Of a DNA stretch of 64,000 bases, positions 44,371-52,288 are shown one piece after another; the first letter of the stretch is position 1, and each line of letters begins with the position of its first letter. The translations under genes were made by a program, and so were the position numbers. Where the stretch lies: assembly GCF_014635825.1 (NCBI RefSeq), contig NZ_BMDO01000002.1, forward strand, positions 186,001-250,000. The letters run 5' to 3'. This DNA comes from Mucilaginibacter galii (GTDB lineage Bacteria; Bacteroidota; Bacteroidia; Sphingobacteriales; Sphingobacteriaceae). The notes beneath the pieces were generated by a model. That model did no database searches and was not told the origin of the DNA. It saw only the letters and a list, made by a program, of their open reading frames with translations.

Positions 44371-46542
44371 ATGAAGATCAGTAGATTATTATATAGCGGT
44401 GCCGCACTGGCTGCCTTGCTCTTACAGCAAAGTATCGCTTTTGCTCAAACAGATGCCGACGTTTACCAAAAAGCCGATGCGCTGTTGAAGCAAATGACGC
44501 TACAGGAAAAAGTGAGCCTCATTCACGGCAGTTCGTCATTTACGTCTGGTGGTGTACCGCGTTTGGGTATACCCGAGTGGGTCATGTCCGATGGTCCGCA
44601 TGGTGTACGCCTCGAGCACGGCCGCACTTATGCCGACAGCATGGGCATTGCCGATGCCAGCACGTATTTGCCAACCGGCGTATGCTTGGCCGCCACTTGG
44701 AATCCTAAATTAGGTTATGCTTTTGGTTCGGTATTAGGCAGCGAGGCCGCTTACCGGGGTAAGGATGTAATTTTAGGCCCGGGTATCAATATTATTCGTT
44801 CGCCATTGAACGGGCGCAATTTTGAGTACCAGAGCGAAGACCCCTACCTGGTATCGCGCATGGCGGTAGGCTACATTAAAGGGGTGCAGGATCAGGGTGT
44901 GGCGGCTTGTGTAAAACATTACGCGGTCAACAATATTGAAACCAAACGTACCAGCATTAACGTGGAACTGAGCGAGCGTGCCCTGCGCGAAATTTACCTG
45001 TCAGGCTTTAAAGCAGCCGTGCAGGAAGGTGGCGTATACACACTCATGGGTTCGTACAACAAAGTACGCGGCGAGTGGGCTACCCACAATAATTACTTAA
45101 TGAACCAGATCCTTAAAAAGGAATGGGGCTTTAAAGGCGCCGTAATTAGCGACTGGGGTGCAGTACACAATACGCAGCAAGCACTATGGAACGGTACCGA
45201 CGTAGAAATGGGTACTGACCTCTCGTTAGGCAAAGTGCCCGATTACCGCAAGTACTTCTTAGGCGATACGGTGGTAGCGCTGGTAAAAAGCGGTAAAACG
45301 CCCGAGTATATTATTGATGACAAGGTTCGGCGCATCTTATACGTGATGCTCAAAACCCACGTTATTGATAAGCAACGTAAAAAAGGTAGTTTCAATACCA
45401 AAGAGCATCAGCAAACTGCCCGGAAAATAGCCGAAGAAGGCATTGTGCTGCTGAAAAATCAAAACAACATTTTGCCTTTAACTTCAAAGGTTAAATCAAT
45501 TGCGGTTATAGGTTTTAATGCTAACCGTCCGCAGGGATTGGGTGGTGGCAGTTCGCAAATTAAGGCCTTTTACGAGGTGACTGCTTTAGAAGGCCTGAAA
45601 AGACAAGCAGCCAAAGGTGTAAAGATCACTTACGCACAAGGCTACAAAATTGAGCGCGGCGCACAGGCCGATGCTGCAATGATCAAACAAGCGGCCGATG
45701 CGGCGTCAAAAGCGGAAGTTGCCGTGATAGTAGGCGGCTGGACGCATGGTTACGATTACAACGTATGGGCCGATAACGCTTACGATGCTGAAGATACCGA
45801 TAAGCCGAACATGAACATGCCTTTTGGTCAGGATGAATTGATTAAGGCGGTGCTTAAAGCTAATCCTAAAACCATTGTGGTGCTTATTGGCGGCGGACCT
45901 ATTGATATGACTCAGTGGGCACAAAACACACCGGGCATTATCCAGGCCTGGTACCCCGGCATGGAGGGTGGCAACGCACTGGCCGGCATTATCTATGGAA
46001 AGATAAATCCATCGGGTAAGTTACCTATGAGTTTCCCAAAAACTTTGGCCGAGGCACCAGATCATGTATTGGGCGATTTTCCTAACAGTAAAGACAGTAA
46101 CACAGTATACTATAACGATGATATTTATGTAGGTTACCGTTATTTTGATACTTATAAGGTAGAGCCGCAGTTTGCCTTTGGCCATGGCCTATCGTACACG
46201 CAGTTTGCATATAGCGGCATGCAGGTTCAGGCGGCTAACGGCAAAGCCACCGTAACTTTTACCGTTACTAATACCGGTAAAACTGCCGGCGCCGAGGTGG
46301 CGCAGGTATATGTTCACCAGGAAAAATCGTTGTTGCCCCGCCCTCAAAAGGAGTTGAAAGCTTTTGACAAAGTATTTTTACAACCCGGGGAGAAAAAGCA
46401 GGTAACGCTTATTCTAAACCAGGATGCATTTCAATATTTTAACGATGTAACGAACAACTGGGTAATGGAAAAAGGAAACTATGATATTTTAGTAGGCGGT
46501 GCTTCTAACAGCATTAACCTGACAGGCACAGCCACTTTATAA
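44371..46542 (+). CDS. GH3 beta-glucosidase
   Basis: The 723-residue enzyme has a signal peptide ending 'IAFAQT'. The (beta/alpha)8 domain includes 'GPHGVRLEHGR', 'NIIRSPLNGRNFEYQSEDPYL', 'KHYAVNNIETKR' and 'GAVISDWGAVH' with nucleophile Asp261. The alpha/beta sandwich has 'KIAEEGIVLLKNQNNILPL' and 'AVIVGGW', and the C-terminal part is a fibronectin-III-like domain ('VTFTVTNTGKTAGAEVAQVYVHQ'). This is the standard three-domain periplasmic GH3. As last gene of the operon it would hydrolyse imported beta-gluco-oligosaccharides to glucose. A terminator follows within 30 bases. Confidence 0.95.
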   Translation: MKISRLLYSGAALAALLLQQSIAFAQTDADVYQKADALLKQMTLQEKVSLIHGSSSFTSGGVPRLGIPEWVMSDGPHGVRLEHGRTYADSMGIADASTYLPTGVCLAATWNPKLGYAFGSVLGSEAAYRGKDVILGPGINIIRSPLNGRNFEYQSEDPYLVSRMAVGYIKGVQDQGVAACVKHYAVNNIETKRTSINVELSERALREIYLSGFKAAVQEGGVYTLMGSYNKVRGEWATHNNYLMNQILKKEWGFKGAVISDWGAVHNTQQALWNGTDVEMGTDLSLGKVPDYRKYFLGDTVVALVKSGKTPEYIIDDKVRRILYVMLKTHVIDKQRKKGSFNTKEHQQTARKIAEEGIVLLKNQNNILPLTSKVKSIAVIGFNANRPQGLGGGSSQIKAFYEVTALEGLKRQAAKGVKITYAQGYKIERGAQADAAMIKQAADAASKAEVAVIVGGWTHGYDYNVWADNAYDAEDTDKPNMNMPFGQDELIKAVLKANPKTIVVLIGGGPIDMTQWAQNTPGIIQAWYPGMEGGNALAGIIYGKINPSGKLPMSFPKTLAEAPDHVLGDFPNSKDSNTVYYNDDIYVGYRYFDTYKVEPQFAFGHGLSYTQFAYSGMQVQAANGKATVTFTVTNTGKTAGAEVAQVYVHQEKSLLPRPQKELKAFDKVFLQPGEKKQVTLILNQDAFQYFNDVTNNWVMEKGNYDILVGGASNSINLTGTATL

Positions 46543-46565
46543 TTTAATAACCAAGACAGGTTAAC

Positions 46566-46599
46566 AGCGCAGCTTTCTTAATTGGAGCTGCGCTTTTTT
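46566..46599 (+). terminator. Terminator closing the beta-glucan operon
   Basis: AGCGCAGCT (46566-46574) pairs with AGCTGCGCT (46586-46594) and is followed by six T. Confidence 0.85.
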
Positions 46600-46679
46600 G
46601 TTTGTATGCCATGTAAAAATGTGTGTAAGCCTGGTTGTTTTGTACAAAAAATGAAGTGTAAAAAGCCTCCGATGCAGTT

Positions 46680-46766
46680 TGCGTTAAGGATTGCAACGGA
46701 AAGCCCGGAATGCAGCGTAGCGGAATGAGGACTGGCAGTGTAAAGCCTGACCCGAAGGGTAACGCC
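46680..46766 (+). repeat. Interspersed repeat, family A, copy 2
   Basis: This better-preserved copy aligns with 7035-7114 and contains AAAGCCCGGAATGCAG, GGAATGAGGACTGG and CCCGAAGGGTAACGCC. It sits in a 430-base gene-free gap (46543-46971) in which only this repeat and the operon terminator are seen. Confidence 0.65.
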
Positions 46767-46971
46767 CAAAAGGTTTAATTTAAACGTATAATTTAATGAA
46801 TAAAGCGCTCTTACCAACTTAAGGTTAGTTAGTTGAAAGACTTGTAAAAAACATTCAACCTGTTTTAAAATACATGTTAGCTATACCAATTGCATCTATT
46901 TTTCCCTGTAGCGTTTTTTTAAGCTACTTTGCGGGCGTTTAATCAGGCGATCATCGCTATAATATTGTATC

Positions 46972-47724
46972 ATGACCTATTGCTTGGGCATTAAAGTTAA
47001 AGAAGGCCTGGTGGCCATTGCCGATACCCGCATTACCTCCGGAACCGATGTTACCATCAAAAAAAAGTTGTTCACCCTGCAAAAAGAGGGCTGCTCCTTA
47101 TTTATCATGACCAGTGGACTGCGCTCGGTGCGCGATAAAGCCATTGTTTATTTTGATGAACTGATGGAACATGGGCTGGACGATATCAACAAGATGTATA
47201 AGGCCGTAAATGCTTTTGGCGAACAGGTACGGCGTGTAGGCGAAGAAGACCGCGAAACGCTGGAGAAAGCAGGGTTCAAGTTTAACCTGAACACCATTAT
47301 TGGCGGCCAGATGAAAGACGACGAAGAACCCAAGCTTTTTCTGCTGTACCCTGAAGGTAACTGGGTAGAACTGGGGCATGGTGCACCTTACGTTATTATT
47401 GGTAACGCTGCCCAGGGCAAGGCTATATTAAACCGGATATTAACTAACGATTGCAGCATGAAGCTGGCCCTCAAAGCCGGGTTCTTATCGTTTGATTCTA
47501 CCCGTATTAGTGCTGCCGATGTAGATTTTCCAATTGATGTTGCCCTTTATAAGGCCGATAGTTTTAACCTCATAGAGCATCATTACGAAAAGGAAGATCT
47601 GGAGAGCGTATCGGCGCAATGGGATAAAGAACTAAAGGGAGCACTTAAAAACATTTCAAACCAATGGATGGATACGGCGTTCGGTAAATTAGGGAAGAGC
47701 ACGAAAAAGCGTAAAAAAGTATGA
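46972..47724 (+). CDS. Anbu-type proteasome-like peptidase
   Basis: The 250-residue product begins 'MTYCLGIKVKEGLVAIADTRITSG', the opening of the Anbu (BPH-related, COG3484-type) proteasome-beta-like family. In this family Thr2 becomes the N-terminal nucleophile after Met removal. Asp in 'IADTR' and Lys in 'KKKLFTL' occupy the places of the proteasome active-site Asp17 and Lys33. 'FIMTSGLRSVRDKA' and 'NTIIGGQMKDDEEPKLFLLYPEGNWVELG' are typical. It is cytoplasmic, with no signal peptide. The gene overlaps the transglutaminase gene by four bases, matching the known neighbourhood of Anbu genes. Natural substrates are not known. Confidence 0.9.
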   Translation: MTYCLGIKVKEGLVAIADTRITSGTDVTIKKKLFTLQKEGCSLFIMTSGLRSVRDKAIVYFDELMEHGLDDINKMYKAVNAFGEQVRRVGEEDRETLEKAGFKFNLNTIIGGQMKDDEEPKLFLLYPEGNWVELGHGAPYVIIGNAAQGKAILNRILTNDCSMKLALKAGFLSFDSTRISAADVDFPIDVALYKADSFNLIEHHYEKEDLESVSAQWDKELKGALKNISNQWMDTAFGKLGKSTKKRKKV

Positions 47725-48566
47725 AGTTTAAGGTAATGGGCGCGTTAGGGTATGAGGTTAGAGAACCTTCTACCTTTATATTGAATATTCATGCCCTGCG
47801 TACACCGGCCCAAGCCGTGCTTCAGGAATCTTTTTTAATTGATCCGTATTACAAGATAGAAGAGTTAACACCACAACACAGCGAAAATCGCTTCATTCGT
47901 GTGGAAGTTACCGAGCCTGCCATTGTTAATATTAACTACAGCGCTGTTATTGATACTTCTTACAAGCAAACGGCTGGCAATTTGCTAACCCATGTGCCGG
48001 TAATGGACATGGATACCTCTGTGTTGCCGTACCTTTTCCCCAGCCGTTATTGCCAGTCGGATAAGTTATTCCGTTTTGCACACAACAAGTTTGGCAAAAT
48101 AGATAATGCCTTTGAAAAGGTGCTGGCTTTAACCAATTGGATCCATGACAATGTGGAGTACCTGAGCGGTTCTACCAATTCGCAAACCTCGGCTTATGAC
48201 ACCGTGACCGAGCAGGCCGGTGTTTGCCGTGACTTTGCACACTTGGGTATTGCGCTTTGCCGCGCTTTAGATATACCTGCCCGTTACTTTACCGGCTATG
48301 CCTATCAGCTTAATCCGCCCGATTTTCATGCTTGTTTTGAAGCCTTTATAGGCGGTGATTGGGTTATTTTCGATGCCACCAAACTGGTACCCCTTAACGG
48401 GCTGGTTAAAATAGCCACCGGCCGCGATGCTGCCGATGCCTCCATTGCCACGATTTTTGGCAACGTTAACTTCCTGTCCATCTCGGCCTCCTGCGAACTG
48501 GCCGATGAGGATTTTGAGCCGGTATTTTATGACGGTAAAAAGCCTGCTGGGTTAACCTATTTGTAA
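47721..48566 (+). CDS. Transglutaminase-like cysteine peptidase family protein (Anbu partner)
   Basis: The 281-residue protein has an N-terminal beta domain (about residues 1-110) like the bacterial transglutaminase N-terminal region. The transglutaminase-like core follows, with Cys in 'AGVCRDFAHLGIALCRALDIPARYFTGYA', His in 'DFHACFEAFIGGDWVIFDAT' and the Asp of that same segment, giving a complete Cys-His-Asp triad. The ATG overlaps the Anbu stop (ATGA), so translation is coupled. Such proteins may act as proteases, amidases or cross-linking enzymes. With Anbu it probably forms a functional module, though the alpha-E and ATP-grasp genes often seen with them are absent from this window. Confidence 0.9.
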   Translation: MKFKVMGALGYEVREPSTFILNIHALRTPAQAVLQESFLIDPYYKIEELTPQHSENRFIRVEVTEPAIVNINYSAVIDTSYKQTAGNLLTHVPVMDMDTSVLPYLFPSRYCQSDKLFRFAHNKFGKIDNAFEKVLALTNWIHDNVEYLSGSTNSQTSAYDTVTEQAGVCRDFAHLGIALCRALDIPARYFTGYAYQLNPPDFHACFEAFIGGDWVIFDATKLVPLNGLVKIATGRDAADASIATIFGNVNFLSISASCELADEDFEPVFYDGKKPAGLTYL

Positions 48567-48582
48567 ACATAAAATTGAAGTA

Positions 48583-49014
48583 ATGAACTTAATTCATCAG
48601 TTTATGTCAAGACGAAGCCAAGCCAAATACAGGCTTTTAGTAGCTGGAGTTGTTCTCCTGATGAGTTTTATTTTTAATAAAAACGCCATAGCACAACAGC
48701 AAGATCAGGTAGTACGGGTGGCCAAAGTACGGGTGGATGCCGGGCAGTTGGTGCAATATAATAAAGCTTTAAAAGAGCAAATGGAAACGGCCATACGTTT
48801 AGAGCCGGGGGTATTATCTTACTATGCCGTTGCCGATAAAAAAGACCATACCAGCATCACTATTTTCGAGATCTACGCCAATATGGCTTCCTACAAAGCA
48901 CACATAGAAACGCCTCATTTTAAAAAGTATAAAACCACGGTAGCGCATATGGTAAAGTCGCTCGAACTTACCGATGTAGATATTATTGGCGTAGCCAAGA
49001 AACCTGGTATGTAG
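48583..49014 (+). CDS. Exported antibiotic-biosynthesis-monooxygenase-domain protein
   Basis: The 143-residue product has a long hydrophobic leader (about residues 18-40, ending 'NAIAQQ') that should direct export. The rest is a dimeric ferredoxin-like ABM domain: 'RVAKVRVDAGQLVQYNKALKEQMETAIRLEPGVLSYYAVADKKDHTSITIFEIYANMASYKAHIETPHFKKY'. Its 'EPGvl.y......d....i.i.E.Y.d..a...H...p.f..y' pattern is that of quinol monooxygenase-like proteins. It lies 16 bases after the transglutaminase gene, so it may belong to the same transcript. The substrate is unknown. Confidence 0.8.
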   Translation: MNLIHQFMSRRSQAKYRLLVAGVVLLMSFIFNKNAIAQQQDQVVRVAKVRVDAGQLVQYNKALKEQMETAIRLEPGVLSYYAVADKKDHTSITIFEIYANMASYKAHIETPHFKKYKTTVAHMVKSLELTDVDIIGVAKKPGM

Positions 49015-49084
49015 TTTCAGCACATTTGCTGGATGCCATATAATGTTATGCGCTATACCTATTTACTTACATCGTACGGAATAT

Positions 49085-49164
49085 CTAAGCAACTCACATA
49101 TGGCAATGCTTTGCCGCCCCGTAAGCGTACATTCGAGTGTGCGTTACTGATACAGGTTGCTTAG
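49085..49164. promoter_or_regulatory. Nested inverted repeats upstream of the FtsX-type permease gene
   Basis: An outer pair CTAAGCAAC/GTTGCTTAG (49085-49093, 49156-49164) encloses CGTACA-N6-TGTGCG (49126-49131, 49138-49143). The inner palindrome is operator or enhancer-like. Alternatively the whole 80 bases fold as RNA and end the ABM gene transcript, since a T-rich run follows. Confidence 0.4.
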
Positions 49165-49248
49165 TATTTTTTAATGTAGTTATCTGTTTTTCAAGTGGTT
49201 ATAACTATGGCATGAATATCATTACTATGTGGTAAGTAATCTCCTGTT

Positions 49249-51636
49249 ATGATCAAAAATTACTTTAAAACGGCTTGGCGTAATCTCCTGAAAAACAAAA
49301 TGCATTCGTTTATTAACATTGCAGGCCTATCAGTAGGTATGGCAGTGGCTATGCTTATTGGTTTGTGGATATGGGATGAATTGACTTATAATACCAGTTT
49401 CAAAAATTATGATCGTGTTGCGCAGGTAATGCAAAACGTTAAAAACAACGGTGAGATACAAACCTGGGAAGATACACCTTACCCGCTTGCAGATGAGCTA
49501 AGAAAAAATTACAGCAATGATTTTAAATATATAGTACTCAATGCCGGGGGATTTGGTAACCATATATTAGCCGCAGACGATAAAAAGCTATATGTTTTAG
49601 GCAGTTATTTTGAGCCTCAAATAACAGAACTGCTTTCCCTCAAGATGGTAAAAGGTAGCCGTAATGGGTTACAAGATCCAACCTCTATTTTAATATCTCA
49701 AAAAACAGCCAAGTCATATTTTGACAACGCCGATCCTATCAACAAGGTAATTAAACTGGATAACCGTATTAATGTAAAGGTAGCAGGCGTTTATGAAGAC
49801 ATGCCCGCCAATAGCAGATTTGCCAATATGGGTTTTATGGCGCCTTGGAAACTTTATTTTAATACCAGCAGTTGGATATCAACGGCCGAAGACCCCTGGA
49901 GACCCAACGCTTTTTCGCTCTACGTGCAACTGGCAGACAACGCCGATATGGACAAGGTGTCTTTAAAAATAAGGGACGTAAAGCTACGTAAGGTAAATGC
50001 CGAACTGGCAAAAAAGAAGCCTGCCCTGTTTTTACAGGCAATGCCTAAATGGCATTTATACAGTGAGTTTAAAAATGGCATTAACATAGGCGGGCGCATA
50101 CAATATGTTTACCTGTTTGGTATTATTGGTGTATTTGTATTGCTGCTGGCTTGTATTAATTTCATGAACCTAAGCACTGCCCGCAGCGAAAAGCGGGCTA
50201 AAGAGGTAGGCATACGCAAAGCTATAGGGTCGTTAAAAAGTCAGTTGGTTTACCAATTCTTTGTTGAGTCATTTTTGTGTGTGTTTATAGCATTTGTACT
50301 ATCAGTAATGCTGCTCCAATTAAGTATACCTTTCTTTAATGAAGTGGCCGATAAACAGGTTCATGTGTTATGGAGCAACCCGGTATTTTGGCTATTATCC
50401 ATAGGGTTTAGTTTAATAACCGGTTTAATTGCCGGCAGTTATCCTGCATTTTATCTCTCTTCTTTTCAGCCGGTAAAAGTGCTGAAAGGTGCTTTCCGTA
50501 TGGGTAGTATGGCCGGATTGCCGCGTAAGGTATTGGTAGTAATACAATTCACTGTATCTGTAACGCTCATTATTGGTACTATTGTAGTGTTCAGGCAAAT
50601 ACAGTATGCTAAAAACCGGCCTATCGGTTACAACGCCAACAGCCTGCTGGCCGTGAGTACCGTAACCCCCGATATTCACAACCATTTTGAGGTTGTGAAT
50701 AATCAATTGCTAAACAGCGGAGCAATTACTGCCATGGCCGAAAGTGACAGCTGGCCTACATATTATGGCTCAACCAGCAGCGGTTTTGAATGGCCGGGCA
50801 AAGACCCCAACATGAGCGTAGACTTTCCCACCAACGATGTATCCTATGATTATGGTAAAACCATTGGTTGGACCATTAAACAGGGTCGTGATTTTTCCAA
50901 GGCATTTGCCACAGACTCTACCGCTTTAGTAGTTAACGAAACGGCTGTTAAGTTTATGAATTTAAAAGATCCTGTTGGGCAGGTAATTACCTGGGATGGC
51001 CATAAATGTACTATCATTGGTGTGGTTAAAGATATGGTGGTACAATCTCCTTACGGGCAAATAAGGCCTGCTATTTATGATTTAACCACCTCGCTTAATT
51101 ACGTAATACTGCTCAAATTGAACCCTAAAATGAGTGCAGCCGATGCTGTGAGTAAAATTGAAGCAGTGTTTAAACAATACAATCCTGCACAGCCCTTTGC
51201 CGGCACATTTATAGATGAAGAGTACGATCGCAAATTTGGCAACGAACAGCGCATTGGTAAACTGGCCAGCTTTTTTGCCGGTTTGGCCATCTTTATTAGC
51301 TGTTTAGGCTTATTTGGCATGGCTTCGTTTATGGTGGAGCAGCGGGTTAAAGAAGTGGGGATCCGTAAGGTTGTAGGGGCTTCGGTATTTAGTTTATGGC
51401 GTTTACTCTCGCTCGATTTTGCCGGCCTGGTAGTTATTGCTTTAGTAATTGCCACTCCGCTGGCTTATTATTTTATGCATAACTGGTTACAAAGTTTCGA
51501 GTATCGATCTGCAATTAACTGGTGGATCTTCATCATTACCGGTTTGGGCGCGTTATTAATTACCATGCTTACCGTGAGTTTCCAATCGGTTAAGGCAGCA
51601 TTAGCCAACCCGGTAAAAAGTTTAAAAACAGAATAG
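49249..51636 (+). CDS. MacB/FtsX-type ABC permease
   Basis: This 795-residue inner-membrane protein has the duplicated architecture common in Bacteroidota. Each half has an N-terminal membrane helix, a large periplasmic MacB_PCD-like domain, and an FtsX core. Half one opens 'MIKNYFKTAWRNLLKNKMHSFINIAGLSVGMAVAMLIGLWIWDEL' and has 'RSEKRAKEVGIRKAIGSLKSQLVYQFFVESF'. Half two has 'EQRVKEVGIRKVVGASVFSLWRLLSLDF', with ends near 'ALANPVKSLKTE'. The EVGIRK segments are the family coupling motifs. No ATPase gene is adjacent. Such permeases are thought to take part in export or stress response, with substrates unknown. Confidence 0.93.
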   Translation: MIKNYFKTAWRNLLKNKMHSFINIAGLSVGMAVAMLIGLWIWDELTYNTSFKNYDRVAQVMQNVKNNGEIQTWEDTPYPLADELRKNYSNDFKYIVLNAGGFGNHILAADDKKLYVLGSYFEPQITELLSLKMVKGSRNGLQDPTSILISQKTAKSYFDNADPINKVIKLDNRINVKVAGVYEDMPANSRFANMGFMAPWKLYFNTSSWISTAEDPWRPNAFSLYVQLADNADMDKVSLKIRDVKLRKVNAELAKKKPALFLQAMPKWHLYSEFKNGINIGGRIQYVYLFGIIGVFVLLLACINFMNLSTARSEKRAKEVGIRKAIGSLKSQLVYQFFVESFLCVFIAFVLSVMLLQLSIPFFNEVADKQVHVLWSNPVFWLLSIGFSLITGLIAGSYPAFYLSSFQPVKVLKGAFRMGSMAGLPRKVLVVIQFTVSVTLIIGTIVVFRQIQYAKNRPIGYNANSLLAVSTVTPDIHNHFEVVNNQLLNSGAITAMAESDSWPTYYGSTSSGFEWPGKDPNMSVDFPTNDVSYDYGKTIGWTIKQGRDFSKAFATDSTALVVNETAVKFMNLKDPVGQVITWDGHKCTIIGVVKDMVVQSPYGQIRPAIYDLTTSLNYVILLKLNPKMSAADAVSKIEAVFKQYNPAQPFAGTFIDEEYDRKFGNEQRIGKLASFFAGLAIFISCLGLFGMASFMVEQRVKEVGIRKVVGASVFSLWRLLSLDFAGLVVIALVIATPLAYYFMHNWLQSFEYRSAINWWIFIITGLGALLITMLTVSFQSVKAALANPVKSLKTE

Positions 51637-51744
51637 CATCACTCAATTAGTTGCTTGTAAGATGTATCTCAATTATTAGGCACAACAAAACATGCTACTA
51701 TAAATTAGGTGTACTATTCTGCTTCATTTTAATGTTAGCTCTCT

Positions 51745-52182
51745 TTAAGCAGCCATTTCATTTTGATGCTCTACCGACCATACGCCATCGCCTTCAATTA
51801 AAAAGCAAACTAAGGCTGCCAATACCGAACAGGAGAGCCAAAACTCGGCGTAAGGGCTAAAAATATTCTGGCTCAGGTTTACAAACAGCACAGCTACTAT
51901 TAATATAGGCAGGTTTAACAGGCAAAATAAGCGGGTGTGCGAACCTATGGTAATAAAGAAGCCGCCAATAACGTGCAGGCCAATAATTAAATGAGCGGCT
52001 AAACTTAGTACAACCGCCGTCCCTAACCGGTGCTGCATCATGAGGGCCGTAAAAGCATCGAGATTTAAGGCAAATAGTATGCCTTTCCATATCAGGATAA
52101 CACCTAACGCAATCCTGAATAAATCTAACCACTGGGGGTGATGGTGATCGCCCCAAATTTGAATTTTGGTGAGCAATTTCAT
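51745..52182 (-). CDS. DoxX-family membrane protein
   Basis: The 145-residue protein has four hydrophobic segments with the DoxX pattern. 'LDLFRIALGVILIWKGILFAL' is helix one, 'LAAHLIIGLHVIGGFFITIG' the middle, and 'LLNLPILIVAVLFVN' and 'FWLSCSVLAALVCFLIEGDG' close it. An N-terminal 'HHHPQW' cluster is Pro/His rich. No Cys motif of the MauE type is present. The gene is alone, convergent with the permease gene and upstream of the ligD 3' end. Function is not established. Confidence 0.75.
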   Translation of the reverse strand: MKLLTKIQIWGDHHHPQWLDLFRIALGVILIWKGILFALNLDAFTALMMQHRLGTAVVLSLAAHLIIGLHVIGGFFITIGSHTRLFCLLNLPILIVAVLFVNLSQNIFSPYAEFWLSCSVLAALVCFLIEGDGVWSVEHQNEMAA

Positions 52183-52288
52183 GATGTTTATAATTGGTAT
52201 ATTTTATAACGTACATGCTCAATAGATGTTGCGTTTTATGCTAAAATTATGTAGTTAAATAAACCAACCAATTCGTTAGTAATAAGTA

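Noticed and set aside
46578..46817. 79-aa minus-strand frame
   Set aside because: It covers the operon terminator and the family A repeat, so it is read through non-coding sequence.
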